Below the pieces are notes generated by a model. The model had not been told where the DNA came from and made no database searches. It saw only the letters and a list, made by a program, of their open reading frames with translations. The position numbers and the translations under genes are program-made. From Anaeromyxobacter paludicola (GTDB taxonomy: Bacteria; Myxococcota; Myxococcia; Myxococcales; Anaeromyxobacteraceae): a stretch of DNA of 64,000 nucleotides. This document shows, piece by piece, positions 17,292-26,303 of this stretch (the stretch's first letter is position 1; every line of letters starts with the position of its first letter). Where the stretch lies: the NCBI RefSeq assembly GCF_023169965.1, contig NZ_AP025592.1, forward strand, positions 1,736,001-1,800,000. The letters run 5' to 3'.

Positions 17292-18235
17292 GGCTTCGCC
17301 TCCTTTCGGGCAAAGTCGCGTTTCTCGAAGAGATCGCCGCGGAGGATCTCGACGACCTGCCCCGGCTCGGCCGCCGCGGGCGCCGTGGCGGGCCTTGCGT
17401 GGCGGACGGCGCGCCGGGTCGGCCGGGGCTCGGACTTCGCGACCACCCTCGTCTCCGAGGAGGGCGGCGGCGCTCCGAGGAGCGCGCCCGGCACGACGCC
17501 CTGCGTCTCGACGAGCTCGTCGTCGTTGCTGGGTCGCAGCACGAGCACGACGTGCCCCTTGGCCGCCGCAAGCGCCAGCCGCTCTGCCTCCTCCTCGTCC
17601 ACCTCGAGGGTGGCCACGGTCACGAGGGTGGCCTTCTCGAGCTCCCGGCCGCGGTGCTCCAGCTCCTTGCCGACCGCCAGCACCTTGAGGTTCTGCAGGA
17701 CCGCCTTGGAGACGAAGGGCGCGCTGCCACTGTCGCTGGGGCGCATCGTCACGATGACGTCCACGTGATCGCCCGGGTGGAGGAACCCGGCCACGCCCAC
17801 GACCTCGTCCACCTTCACGGCCATGGCGCGTTGGCCCGGCGCGAGGAGCGACGCGAGTCCGTAGCCCGCCTCGGGCGTCGCCAGCTTCGAGAGCAGGACC
17901 GGCTCGCCCTTCGCGATGCGCTCGTGGACCACCCGGCCGTCCAGCTGCTTCGGATCGGTGGCGATTCCCTGAGGCGCCGACCCGGCGGGCCAGTCCACCA
18001 CCTTGAGCGACGACTCGGAGACGATGGTCGCGATCGGCAGGTCGGCGTCGGCCACCACCACCTTGACCGTCGGAACGCGCATGGCCGCGGTGCGCGCGTC
18101 GAGATACCGCGTCAACAGGAACGCCGCCGAGCTGGCCGCGACCAGGGCCACGACGAGGAACAGGAGCGCCCGGACCGCGGAGCGCCTCGACACCTTCTCG
18201 TTCCGCCGGGGATTGTTCTCGGGTGAGTCGTTCAT
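17288..18235 (-). CDS. cpaB: CpaB/RcpC-like Tad pilus assembly protein
   Basis: 315 residues with an N-terminal membrane anchor (VRALLFLVVALVAASSAAFL). A SAF domain follows (VVVADADLPIATIVSESSLK, then GRVVHERIAKGEPVLLSKLA), and an RcpC-type domain reads PGQRAMAVKVDEVVGVAGFL, then HPGDHVDVIVTM. CpaB/RcpC proteins act in the periplasm and are thought to help the secretin or contact the cell wall. The gene overlaps cpaC by 4 bp and follows tadE by 22 bp. Confidence 0.93.
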   Translation of the reverse strand: MNDSPENNPRRNEKVSRRSAVRALLFLVVALVAASSAAFLLTRYLDARTAAMRVPTVKVVVADADLPIATIVSESSLKVVDWPAGSAPQGIATDPKQLDGRVVHERIAKGEPVLLSKLATPEAGYGLASLLAPGQRAMAVKVDEVVGVAGFLHPGDHVDVIVTMRPSDSGSAPFVSKAVLQNLKVLAVGKELEHRGRELEKATLVTVATLEVDEEEAERLALAAAKGHVVLVLRPSNDDELVETQGVVPGALLGAPPPSSETRVVAKSEPRPTRRAVRHARPATAPAAAEPGQVVEILRGDLFEKRDFARKEAKP

Positions 18236-18257
18236 GTTGCTCCTCCGGCAGTGGCGC

Positions 18258-18668
18258 TCACCGTCGCATCTCGGCGAGCGCCTTGGCGCCAGCAGGGATG
18301 AGCGGTTGTTTCAGGAAACCCGTGATGGATCCGGTCTTGCCGATCGGATAGGCGATGCTGACCCGGACCGAGTCCACCCCGCTGGCGGTGACGAGCTGGG
18401 CGGTGACGGTCGGAGCCGACTTGAGTCCGCTGTTCGAGAGGTACGTCTTGCTGACCGTCGAGGCGGTGCTGGCGGCGTCCTTCTTCACGGCGATGCTGCC
18501 CGCCCTCGCGCCCTCGCGGGCCGCGTTGGTGACGATCTCCTCGACGAAGAAGTAGTAGCCCCAGTCGATCGCTCCGAGCAGGACGAGGAAGAGCACCGGC
18601 AAGACGAGCGCGAACTCCACGGCGGCTGCACCGTGAGACCTGCTCGGAGGCGCGGTTCGGCGACTCAT
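18258..18668 (-). CDS. tadE: TadE-like pseudopilin
   Basis: 136 residues. The prepilin-like N-terminus is SRSHGAAAVEFALVLPVLFL, with a plausible cleavage after Gly and the conserved Glu at +5. A hydrophobic helix follows, then TNAAREGARAGSIAVKKDAA, typical of TadE. TadE pseudopilins are processed by the dedicated peptidase TadV, whose gene lies 4 bp upstream. The C-terminal part is a small beta-rich extracytoplasmic domain. Confidence 0.9.
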   Translation of the reverse strand: MSRRTAPPSRSHGAAAVEFALVLPVLFLVLLGAIDWGYYFFVEEIVTNAAREGARAGSIAVKKDAASTASTVSKTYLSNSGLKSAPTVTAQLVTASGVDSVRVSIAYPIGKTGSITGFLKQPLIPAGAKALAEMRR

Positions 18669-18672
18669 GAGC

Positions 18673-19164
18673 TCACCTCACCGAGAGCGCGGCGAGCGCT
18701 CCGGCTGCGATGGCGACCGAGTAGGGGACCGTGAGGCCGGCCCCGCCCCGCATCGCCGCCGAGCGCCAGCTCGCAGCGGCGAGCGCCGGGGGCGCGACGA
18801 GAGCCCGCCGGTCCAGGAACCAGGTCGCGAGCGAGACCACGCCTCCGGCCAGCGCCGAGGCGAGGAGAAAGACGATGGTCTCCGCCGGACCGAGCCAGAG
18901 CGCGGCGGAGGCGGCCACCTTGAGGTCACCCCCGCCCATGAGGCCGCGTCTCCAGGGGACGACCAGCAGCGCGCCCACCGCGAGGCCGCAGACGAGACCC
19001 GCGCCCACGGCGGCGACGCCGCCGCGAAGCCCCTGCGCGACGAGCCCGGCGGCCGCGATGCACGCTGGCAGGGCGTTCGGTACGCGCCGCTCGGCGACGT
19101 CCCACGCCCCTGCCAGCGCCAGGAGGGCCGCCAACAATTCCAGGTGAAGGGCCGAATGGCCCAT
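18673..19164 (-). CDS. tadV: Prepilin peptidase of the Tad system (TadV/CpaA)
   Basis: 163 residues from ATG at 19164 (upstream GGGGAGG supports it). It lacks the methylase domain of PilD, as in Tad-type A24 peptidases. The two catalytic Asp motifs are visible: DVAERRVPNALP (about 23-34) and GGGDLKVAASAALWLG (GxGD, about 80). About six hydrophobic segments are seen. It cleaves Flp, TadE and similar pseudopilins on the cytoplasmic side of the inner membrane. Confidence 0.93.
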   Translation of the reverse strand: MGHSALHLELLAALLALAGAWDVAERRVPNALPACIAAAGLVAQGLRGGVAAVGAGLVCGLAVGALLVVPWRRGLMGGGDLKVAASAALWLGPAETIVFLLASALAGGVVSLATWFLDRRALVAPPALAAASWRSAAMRGGAGLTVPYSVAIAAGALAALSVR

Positions 19165-19247
19165 CGATGCCTCCCCCGCCCAAGCCCCTTGGGTCTGCTC
19201 TCGTGGTGGACTGGGCAAGGTGGCCCAGTGACGAACGAACCGACCTG

Positions 19248-19412
19248 CTACGGCAGCGCGTCGCTCACCGTCTTGAAGGCGGTGTTGACCTTGCCGCCGA
19301 GGGTCGTCACGATCGTGACGATGACTGCCGCGATGAGGGCCACCATCAGCCCGTACTCCACCGCCGTCGCGCCTCCCTCGTCGTTCCAGAGCTGCTTCAT
19401 GTACTTGCTCAT
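19248..19412 (-). CDS. flp: Flp-family major pilin, copy 1
   Basis: 54 residues, a typical Flp size, from ATG at 19412 behind GGAGTGGA. The prepilin sequence is MSKYMKQLWNDEGGATAVEY then GLMVALIAAVIVTIVTTLGG; cleavage is expected after the second Gly, leaving ATAVEY with Glu at +5. A short polar tail follows (KVNTAFKTVSDALP). It is the likely main pilus subunit. It lies 83 bp upstream of tadV and 275 bp downstream of the second flp gene. Confidence 0.93.
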   Translation of the reverse strand: MSKYMKQLWNDEGGATAVEYGLMVALIAAVIVTIVTTLGGKVNTAFKTVSDALP

Positions 19413-19540
19413 TTCCACTCCCCGCGGTCCATCGACCTGCCGGCGTGATTGCCGAGCGATTGCGACGGTAGAGGGCTCGCCCTCAGGAATCAATCCGACC
19501 GCCGGGGTCTCGCACGGACAAGGGACATTCGAGCAGATGA

Positions 19541-19556
19541 TCGCGCTCAAGCGCGA
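19541..19556. promoter_or_regulatory. Perfect inverted repeat between the two flp genes
   Basis: TCGCGCTCAAGCGCGA forms a perfect 6-bp stem with a 4-base loop in the 275-bp gap between the two pilin genes. It could be an operator, a processing hairpin or a weak terminator that tunes the pilin ratio. No U-tract is present. The rest of the gap contains no convincing ORF and is less GC-rich than the flanking genes, as expected for a promoter region. Confidence 0.4.
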
Positions 19557-19687
19557 ACTTCCAAGCCACCGCCATCAGGCTCGATACCGTTCGGAGCGCC
19601 CGATCCGGCGCAGCCCAATTTGTTCTCACATTTGGCCGCCATGCGACCACCACGCCCCCATCTGCTGCAATGAGGGGCGCGCGCTGA

Positions 19688-19876
19688 CTAATTGGGCCAG
19701 ACCGTAACGATCTTCAGGAACAGGGCCTTGACCGCGCCGCCGAAGGTCCCGACGGCCGCCGCGATCGCTCCCGTGATGAAGCTGGCCAGCAGGGCGTATT
19801 CGACGGCCGTGGCGCCGCGCTCGTCCAGCCAGAGGGCCCTGGGCCGCCACGATGAAGCGCTGCGAGATCTCGACAT
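19688..19876 (-). CDS. flp: Flp-family pilin, copy 2
   Basis: 62 residues from ATG at 19876, behind AGGGGGAGC. A longer polar leader precedes the motif DERGATAVEYALLASFITGA, so cleavage is expected after RG, again with Glu at +5. The tail after the hydrophobic helix is very short (GGAVKALFLKIVTVWPN). The sequence differs from copy 1, so the two subunits are paralogues and may be major and minor pilins. Its start is 10 bp after the stop of a polytopic membrane-protein gene, suggesting one transcript. Confidence 0.88.
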   Translation of the reverse strand: MSRSRSASSWRPRALWLDERGATAVEYALLASFITGAIAAAVGTFGGAVKALFLKIVTVWPN

Positions 19877-19886
19877 GGCGCTCCCC

Positions 19887-21434
19887 CTAAGGCGTGCGAC
19901 GAGCGCCCCCCTGGATGACCGCGGGCTCCTCGGCGAGGGTACGCCGATACAGTGTGCCCGCCTCCGACGTTGCGATCAGCCGCCACGTTGGGTCTGACGA
20001 CAAATGGCGCTCGAGCGCCCCGCCGCGCTCGGCGATCGCCAGCCGGATGGCGTCGCCATGCTCGAGCGAGTCGACCCAGGACGGAGCGGGCCGAAGGTGG
20101 TTCACCATGAACCGATCGCCGAAGAGCTCCCAGCGATCGTCCACGAAGACGCGCAGGCTCGGCGCGTAGAACTCCACGAATCCGCCCAGACGCATGTCGT
20201 TGAGCACCGGCGCGCCCACCCCCTCTTCCTGCGCCGCCTGCCGGAGCGGGGGGATCAGCCTCACCGGCCACCACCGCGCGTCCATCTTGGTGAAGGCCCG
20301 TCGCCCGCCCGTCAGCTGGTGCCAGCCGCACACCAGCGCGAGCACGGCGACCATCGCCGCGGCCCAGGCCCGCCAGCTGGTCCGGGTGACAGCCGCCGAC
20401 CGCTGGCCCATGAGCTCGATCCCGTGGGCCGCCAGCCAGCGGCGCACGCCGGAGTCGGGCACGATCACCGCGAGCGACAGGCCGGCCGACACGGCGAAGA
20501 ACGGCGCGTGGCGCACCCGCTGGCAGGCCAGCACGAGCCAGATGCACGTCAGCAGGGATGACGCCTTCGCCCACCGACGAGCCCCGGCAAGCACGATGAG
20601 GTAGCCGGCGCCGAGCGCGAGCAGCTGCCATGTTCCGGTCCTCAGGACGGAGGCGTGCTCCACGATGTAGCGCGGCAGCTCCGGAGATCGCAGGATGCTC
20701 GCCCAGGCGCGCGGCAGCTCCCGGCCGTACGGGTTGACGAGCACGCTGCCCAGGGATGCGACCAGCAGCGCGGCCGCGATGAGCGCCTCCCTCCGGTCCG
20801 AGATAGGTCCGCCGCTCCCCGCGAGGTGAAGGCCGATCCAGAGCGCGGTGGCGAGGCCGAAGGTAGCGAGCCCGCCGACCACCGCTCCGTGGACGTTCGC
20901 CCAGACCAGGAAGAGCGGGACGAGCAGCGCGAGGTGCGACGCTGGCCTTCGCCCTTCCTCGAAGTCCACGAGCAGCCCGAACTCGCACGCGAAGAACGCA
21001 ATCGAGGCGATATGGGGGCGCACCACGAGGTGATGGGACGCGCCCAGGAGCGTCAGCGCCGCCGCGAGGAGGGCCCAGCGCAGCTCGAGGCCGGCCCCTG
21101 CCAGGCGCCGGAAGATCCACGCGACGACGGCCGCCATCACCCCCGAGGTGAGGACGACGAGCCCGTCCCAGCCGCCCCACCGATAGGTCACGGCCATCAC
21201 CAGCTCACCCAGCCACTGCTGCGCGATCCAGGGGCGGCCCTGGTAGGTGAAGGTCAGCCAGTCGGAGTGCGGGAACCCGACGGATAGGATCCGCTCACCG
21301 GTCAAGATATGCCAGAAGGTGCCAGGATCCCTGAGCAGGCGACTGCCTCCGAAGACCCCCAGGACGCACCAGAACAGCGCGAACACCCCGGCGCTCGCCA
21401 GGGACTCGCTGCCCCTCCGAGAGCTTGCGTCCAT
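19887..21434 (-). CDS. Polytopic membrane protein heading the Tad operon, function unknown
   Basis: 515 residues from ATG at 21434 with upstream GGAGGAC. The N-terminal periplasmic-loop motif DPGTFWHILTGERILSVGFP then HSDWLTFTYQGRPWIAQQWL resembles an uncharacterised family with features of PMT/GT39 glycosyltransferases. About ten hydrophobic segments follow, then a soluble C-terminal part (FVEFYAPSLRVFVDDRWELF). No confirmed catalytic Asp-Asp or Asp-Glu pair is claimed. The stop is 10 bp before flp copy 2, so it is probably co-expressed with the pilus genes; a role in pilin or surface glycan modification is only a guess. Confidence 0.8.
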   Translation of the reverse strand: MDASSRRGSESLASAGVFALFWCVLGVFGGSRLLRDPGTFWHILTGERILSVGFPHSDWLTFTYQGRPWIAQQWLGELVMAVTYRWGGWDGLVVLTSGVMAAVVAWIFRRLAGAGLELRWALLAAALTLLGASHHLVVRPHIASIAFFACEFGLLVDFEEGRRPASHLALLVPLFLVWANVHGAVVGGLATFGLATALWIGLHLAGSGGPISDRREALIAAALLVASLGSVLVNPYGRELPRAWASILRSPELPRYIVEHASVLRTGTWQLLALGAGYLIVLAGARRWAKASSLLTCIWLVLACQRVRHAPFFAVSAGLSLAVIVPDSGVRRWLAAHGIELMGQRSAAVTRTSWRAWAAAMVAVLALVCGWHQLTGGRRAFTKMDARWWPVRLIPPLRQAAQEEGVGAPVLNDMRLGGFVEFYAPSLRVFVDDRWELFGDRFMVNHLRPAPSWVDSLEHGDAIRLAIAERGGALERHLSSDPTWRLIATSEAGTLYRRTLAEEPAVIQGGARRTP

Positions 21435-21652
21435 TGGAGTCCTCCGGCGTCGATCCCTCCCTCTGAATTGCGACGCCTTGGTCGCCTTTGTCATCGCCCC
21501 TGCTAGGCAACCCGGTCGAGTGTGTCGGCCATGGTCTCCTGTTTCGGGCCGGCGCGGCTCCGCCTTGCACTCGCCGGGTGGACGGTATCGTGCGCGACGG
21601 TTTGCCCGCGTGAGGGCGAGACGCGCAGGTTTCTCGCGCGTGAACCTGGGCC

Positions 21653-22852
21653 TCAGCGCTCCCCCGCCCTCCCTCTCCGCTGCTGCCCCCCCGCATCCGC
21701 CTGCCGCTTCTTCGGCTCCACCGCCTGCACCGCCGCCCCCTCCCCGAGGTCCGACGGCGGCGACAGCGCCACGGTCTCCCCGCCCGAGAGGCCGCGCCGG
21801 ATCTGCAGCGTCTTCCCGTCGGTCGCCCCCGGCTCCACCTCGACGAAGTGGAGCTTCTGGTCGCGGACGAGGGCCACCTGCAGCTTCTCCCCCCGCGACA
21901 CCAGCGCCTCCTCCGGCACCGCGGGCATGGCCGGCACCTTCACCTTCAGCGCCACGTGCACGAAGAGCCCTGGCACGAGCCGGAAGGCCGGGTCGCCGCC
22001 GGGGTCGGGCCAGAGCTCCACCAGCATGGAGCGGCTCCGGGGATCGAGCGCGTCGGCCATCCGCCGCACGCGGGCGCGCACCTCGAGCCCGGGCAGCTGC
22101 TCGACGCGCAGCACGCCCTCGTCGCCGAGCCGCACGAAGGGCGCCACGTCCTGCCCGACGTACACGAGCACGCGCGACCGCGCCGGGTCCGAGACCTCGA
22201 GCACGGGCTGGCCGCTCCCGGTCGAGGAGAGGAGCGCGCCGGGGTCGGCGTAGCGGGCGGTCACCACGCCGTCGAAGGGGGCGCGCAGCACCTCGTAATC
22301 CTGCAGCGCCTGCACGCGCCGGAGCTCCGCCTCGGCGATGGCGAGGTCGGCGTTGGCCTGGTCGAGGTCCTGCTGGGACACGATCCCGCGCGGCGCCAGC
22401 GCCCGCACCCGGCGGGCGAGCCGCCGGCGCACCTGGAGCGTGGAGCGCGCCTGATCCACCTGCCGGTCGGTCTCCGGCGAGGCGATCGCGGCGAGGACCT
22501 GGCCGCGCTTCACCCGATCGCCCTTGTCCACGTCCATCCGGCGCACGTACCCGTTCACCTTGGCGTAGAGCGTGGTCTGCCAGAAGGCCCGCACGTCGCC
22601 GGGCAGCGTCACCTCCCGCACGTCGCTCGGGCGCGTGGCGGTGGCGACGAGCACGCGCGGCCCCTCGGCCGCGGCGCGGGCCAGCCGGTCGCGCTGGCCG
22701 GCCTCGCGGTGGTGGCGCACCAGCGCCAGCGCGAGGGCGCCGGCGACGCAGACGAGCACCGCGACGACGAGGACCAGGGTGACGTGCCGGGTCCGCTCGC
22801 GGTCCGAGCCGGCGCGGGGCGAGGGCTGCGACGGTCGGGTCCGGTCGTCCAT
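21653..22852 (-). CDS. RND efflux periplasmic adaptor (membrane fusion protein)
   Basis: 399 residues with an N-terminal membrane anchor (VTLVLVVAVLVCVAGALALA). The order is typical of HlyD/AcrA-type adaptors: a lipoyl half-motif (VNGYVRRMDVDKGDRVKRGQ), a helical hairpin (IVSQQDLDQANADLAIAEAE), a second lipoyl half (YEVLRAPFDGVVTARYADPG) and beta-barrel and membrane-proximal parts (ALDPRSRSMLVELWPDPGG; LVPGLFVHVALKV). It bridges the inner-membrane pump to an outer-membrane channel. The gene follows the permease by 3 bp. No outer-membrane factor gene is adjacent. Confidence 0.92.
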   Translation of the reverse strand: MDDRTRPSQPSPRAGSDRERTRHVTLVLVVAVLVCVAGALALALVRHHREAGQRDRLARAAAEGPRVLVATATRPSDVREVTLPGDVRAFWQTTLYAKVNGYVRRMDVDKGDRVKRGQVLAAIASPETDRQVDQARSTLQVRRRLARRVRALAPRGIVSQQDLDQANADLAIAEAELRRVQALQDYEVLRAPFDGVVTARYADPGALLSSTGSGQPVLEVSDPARSRVLVYVGQDVAPFVRLGDEGVLRVEQLPGLEVRARVRRMADALDPRSRSMLVELWPDPGGDPAFRLVPGLFVHVALKVKVPAMPAVPEEALVSRGEKLQVALVRDQKLHFVEVEPGATDGKTLQIRRGLSGGETVALSPPSDLGEGAAVQAVEPKKRQADAGGQQRRGRAGER

Positions 22853-22855
22853 GCG

Positions 22856-25800
22856 TCAGCTCCCCGCCGGCGCCGGCGCGGGCCCCGTCCCGCCGGGCAC
22901 GGACGACCGGGGCGGCGCCTCGCCGGCCTCGGCGGCGAAGGTCACGTCGAGCTCGTGCTTCCGCGGGGCCTTCCGCCGGAGGAAGGTGTAGGCGACGGGC
23001 ACGAGGAAGAGGGTGCTGAAGGTGGCGGCCAGCAGCCCGCCGATCACGGCGCGGCCGAGCGGCGCGTTCTGCTCCCCGCCCTCCCCCATCCCGATGGCCA
23101 TGGGCAGCATCCCGAGGATCATCGCCAGGGCGGTCATGAGCACGGGGCGCAGCCGCGTCCGGCCGGCCTCGAGCACCGCCTCGAGCGGGCCGGGATCCTT
23201 CTCCGCGGCGGCCCGGTAGTCGTTGGCGAAGGAGACGAGCAGGATGCTGTTCGAGGTCGCGATGCCGACCGCCATGATGGCGCCCATGAACGACTCGACG
23301 TTGAGCGTCGTGCCGGTGAGCGAGAGCATCCAGAGGATGCCGACCAGCGCGCCCGGTACCGCCATGACGATGATGAGCGGGTCGGCCCAGGACTGGAACA
23401 GCACGGCGAGCAGCAGGTAGACGAGCGCCACCGCGAGGACCAGCCCCAGCCCGAGCCGGCCGAAGGCCTGGAACATGCTCTCGCTCTGGCCGCGCAGCTT
23501 CACGCTGATGCCGGGCGGGAGCTTCACCCGGTCCACGCTCGCCTGGATCTCGCTCGCCACCGCCCCGAGGTCGCGGTCGCTGGCGGCGAGCTGCACCTCC
23601 ACCACCGGCTGGACCGTGTCGTGGGCGATGGCGGTCCGGCTGGTCCGCGCGCGCAGCGCCGAGATGGCGCCGAGGTAGGGGGCGGTCACGCCGCCGGGCG
23701 GGGTCGCGTCGGCCGGCGCGCCCCCTCCGGCGCCGGAGCTGCCGCCCAGCGCGCCGGCGGACCCGCTCCCGCCGCTCCCGGAGCCGGCGGACAGCGGCGT
23801 TCCGAGGAGATCGCCGGTGTCGCGGATCCGGTCGATGGGCGTCTGCACCGCCACCGTGTAGTTGACCCCGGTCCGGGGATCGACCCAGAAGCTGGGCGCG
23901 GAGAGCGTGCTCGAGCTGAGCGAGGTGAGCAGGCTCGAGGCGACGTCGCGCTCGGAGAGGCCGAGCTGCTCCGCCTGCTGGCGATCCACCTCCACCCCGA
24001 GCGCGGGCCGGTCGAACACCTGCGCCAGGTGCACGTCCACCGCGCCGGGCACCCGCCGGACCGCCGCCGCGACCTCCTGCGCGGTGCGCAGCGCCGCCTC
24101 GGGGTCGCGCCCCACCACCTCGGCCTCGAGCTGGGCGGGGAGCCCGAACGAGAGCACCTGGCTCACCACGTCGGCCGGCTCGAACCAGAGCTGCGCGCCC
24201 GGGAAGCGCGCCGGCAGCTCGCGCCGGATCCGGTCCATGAGCCGCCCCGACGGCTCGTGGCCGGGGCGGAGCGAGATTCGGATCTCGGCGTCCTCGCCGC
24301 CGGCGTTGCTCGTCTGGACGAAGGCGAGGTTGTACGAGATGGGGATCCCGATGTTGTCCACGACGCTCGCCACCTCGCCGCGCGCGAGCTCGCGGACCGC
24401 CCGCTCCACCTCGAGCACCTGCCGCTCGGTCAGCTCGACCCGCGTCCCGCGGGGCGCGCGGTAGTGGAGCCGCATCTGCCCCGTGTCCACCTGGGGGAAG
24501 AAGTCGAGCCCGACCACCCGCGCCAGGCTGAGCCCGGTCAGGAGCAGGAGCAGCGCGGCCACCCCGACCCGCACCCGGTGGGCCAGCACCACCGCCAGGA
24601 CCGCGCCGTAGCCCGCCTGGAAGCGGTCGAAGAGCCGGTCGCGGCGGGCGTTGAACCGGGCCGCGAAGCGGGCCACGGGCCCGGCGTGCTCCGACACCTG
24701 CCGCCCCCCGGCGATGTGCGCGTGCTCCCGCTCCATCAGCATGCGCGCCAGCGTGGGGACGAGGGTGCGCGAGAGCAGGTAGGACGCCAGCATCGCCAGC
24801 ACCACCGCGAGCGCGAGCGGACGGAAGAGGAAGCGGGCCGGGCCGGTGAGGAGCACCACCGGGAAGAAGACGATGCAGATGGTGAGGGTGGCGGCGAGGG
24901 CGGGCACGGCGATCTGGTGCGCGCTGTCGAGCACCACGCGGGTGAGGTGCCGCGGCTGCCCGTCCTCGCCGGGGATGGCGCTGTTGCGGTGGATGTTCTC
25001 CACCTCCACCGTGGCGTCGTCCACCAGCATGCCGATGGCGAGCGCGAGGCCGCCGAGCGTCATGAGGTTCATCGTCTGGCCGCCGAGGAAGAGCCCCACG
25101 ATGGACACCAGGATGGCGATGGGGATGGAGCTGCAGACGATGACCATCCCGCGCCAGCTCCCGAGGAAGAAGAGGATCATGAGCGACACGAGCGCGGCGG
25201 CGAGGAGCGCCTCGCGGAGGACCTCGTGGACCGACGCCCGCACGAACTGGCTCTGGTCGAAGTCGAGCTCGAGCTTCAGCCCCTGGGGCGCGGAGCGCTG
25301 AAGGGCGGGGAGCATGTCCTTCACCGAGTCCACCACCGCCAGGGTGGACGAGCCGGCCTTGCGCAGCAGCGCGAGGTAGGTGGAGCGCCGCCCGTCCACG
25401 TGGACCACGTTCTGCTGCACGGCGTAGCCCTGGTGGACGTTGGCCACGTCGCCCATGCGGACGAGCCGGCCGTTCACCTCCCGGACGGGGAGCTGGTTGA
25501 ACTCGGCCACCTGGAGCGGGCTGTTGTTGAGCTGCACGTCGAGCTCGGAGCTCCCGAGGCGGGCGCTGCCGGCGGGCAGGATCACGTTCTGGGCGGTGAG
25601 CGCGTTCACCACGTCCTGCGGCGAGAGCCCGGTCGCGGCGAGCCGGCCCGGGTCGATGTCCACCATCACCTGCTTCTGGCGCCCGCCGTACGGGGCCGGG
25701 GTGGCGAGGCCGGGGATGGTGAAGAGGCGCAGCCGCAGCACGTTCAGGCCGTAGTCGAAGAGCTCCTGCTCGCCGAGCCCCTCGCCCGAGAGCGTGAGCT

Positions 25801-26221
25801 GCGCCACCGGGACGTTGCTGGCGTTGAACTGGAGGACGTTGGGGGGCGTCATCCCGGGCGGCATGAGCCGCAGGATGGTGTTGCAGACGCTCGTGACCTG
25901 GGCGATGGCGCCGCCGATCTCGACGTCGGGGTGGAAGTAGATCTTCACCACCCCGATGCCGCTGATCGACTGGGAGTCGAGCCGCTCGATGTCGCTGATG
26001 GTGGTGGAGAGGGCGCGCTCGGTGAGGAAGATGACCCGCTTCTCCATCTCCTCCGGGATCAGGCCGGGGTAGGCCCAGACCACCACCACCACCGGGATGT
26101 CCACCGAGGGCAGCACGTCCACCTTGGAGCGGGCGATCGCCAGCCCGCCGAAGAGGACGATCCCCAGGCAGAGCACGGCGATGGTGTAGGGCCGGCGCAG
26201 GGCCAGGCGGACGATCCACAC
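22856..26221 (-). CDS. RND-family efflux permease (AcrB/HAE1-like)
   Basis: 1121 residues from GTG at 26221, preceded by GAGGGGG. It has an N-terminal helix (MWIVRLALRRPYTIAVLCLG), porter domains (RLDSQSISGIGVVKIYFHP) and the central membrane block with GGLALAIGMLVDDATVEVEN, where the Asp-Asp pair of TM4 drives proton transport. The second half repeats the layout and ends with LGRAVIGGLLAATFSTLFLV then PVAYTFLR. A Gly/Ser-rich insertion near residues 815-845 (AGSGSGGSGSAGALGGSSGA) makes it longer than usual. Substrates cannot be read from sequence; drug or lipophile export is likely for this subfamily. Confidence 0.94.
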   Translation of the reverse strand: MWIVRLALRRPYTIAVLCLGIVLFGGLAIARSKVDVLPSVDIPVVVVVWAYPGLIPEEMEKRVIFLTERALSTTISDIERLDSQSISGIGVVKIYFHPDVEIGGAIAQVTSVCNTILRLMPPGMTPPNVLQFNASNVPVAQLTLSGEGLGEQELFDYGLNVLRLRLFTIPGLATPAPYGGRQKQVMVDIDPGRLAATGLSPQDVVNALTAQNVILPAGSARLGSSELDVQLNNSPLQVAEFNQLPVREVNGRLVRMGDVANVHQGYAVQQNVVHVDGRRSTYLALLRKAGSSTLAVVDSVKDMLPALQRSAPQGLKLELDFDQSQFVRASVHEVLREALLAAALVSLMILFFLGSWRGMVIVCSSIPIAILVSIVGLFLGGQTMNLMTLGGLALAIGMLVDDATVEVENIHRNSAIPGEDGQPRHLTRVVLDSAHQIAVPALAATLTICIVFFPVVLLTGPARFLFRPLALAVVLAMLASYLLSRTLVPTLARMLMEREHAHIAGGRQVSEHAGPVARFAARFNARRDRLFDRFQAGYGAVLAVVLAHRVRVGVAALLLLLTGLSLARVVGLDFFPQVDTGQMRLHYRAPRGTRVELTERQVLEVERAVRELARGEVASVVDNIGIPISYNLAFVQTSNAGGEDAEIRISLRPGHEPSGRLMDRIRRELPARFPGAQLWFEPADVVSQVLSFGLPAQLEAEVVGRDPEAALRTAQEVAAAVRRVPGAVDVHLAQVFDRPALGVEVDRQQAEQLGLSERDVASSLLTSLSSSTLSAPSFWVDPRTGVNYTVAVQTPIDRIRDTGDLLGTPLSAGSGSGGSGSAGALGGSSGAGGGAPADATPPGGVTAPYLGAISALRARTSRTAIAHDTVQPVVEVQLAASDRDLGAVASEIQASVDRVKLPPGISVKLRGQSESMFQAFGRLGLGLVLAVALVYLLLAVLFQSWADPLIIVMAVPGALVGILWMLSLTGTTLNVESFMGAIMAVGIATSNSILLVSFANDYRAAAEKDPGPLEAVLEAGRTRLRPVLMTALAMILGMLPMAIGMGEGGEQNAPLGRAVIGGLLAATFSTLFLVPVAYTFLRRKAPRKHELDVTFAAEAGEAPPRSSVPGGTGPAPAPAGS

Positions 26222-26303
26222 GGGGACCCCCTCGCGATCGGGTCGCCGGAAAGGATGGCGACGGCGAGGGGGAGCGGCTCGTGCCCTGGCGGCCCTGCCG
26301 GGG

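Noticed and set aside
19887-26219. A single giant leftward protein joining the Tad membrane protein and the RND region
   Set aside because: The frame passes out of phase through the adaptor and permease genes; only the part after 21434 codes for the membrane protein.
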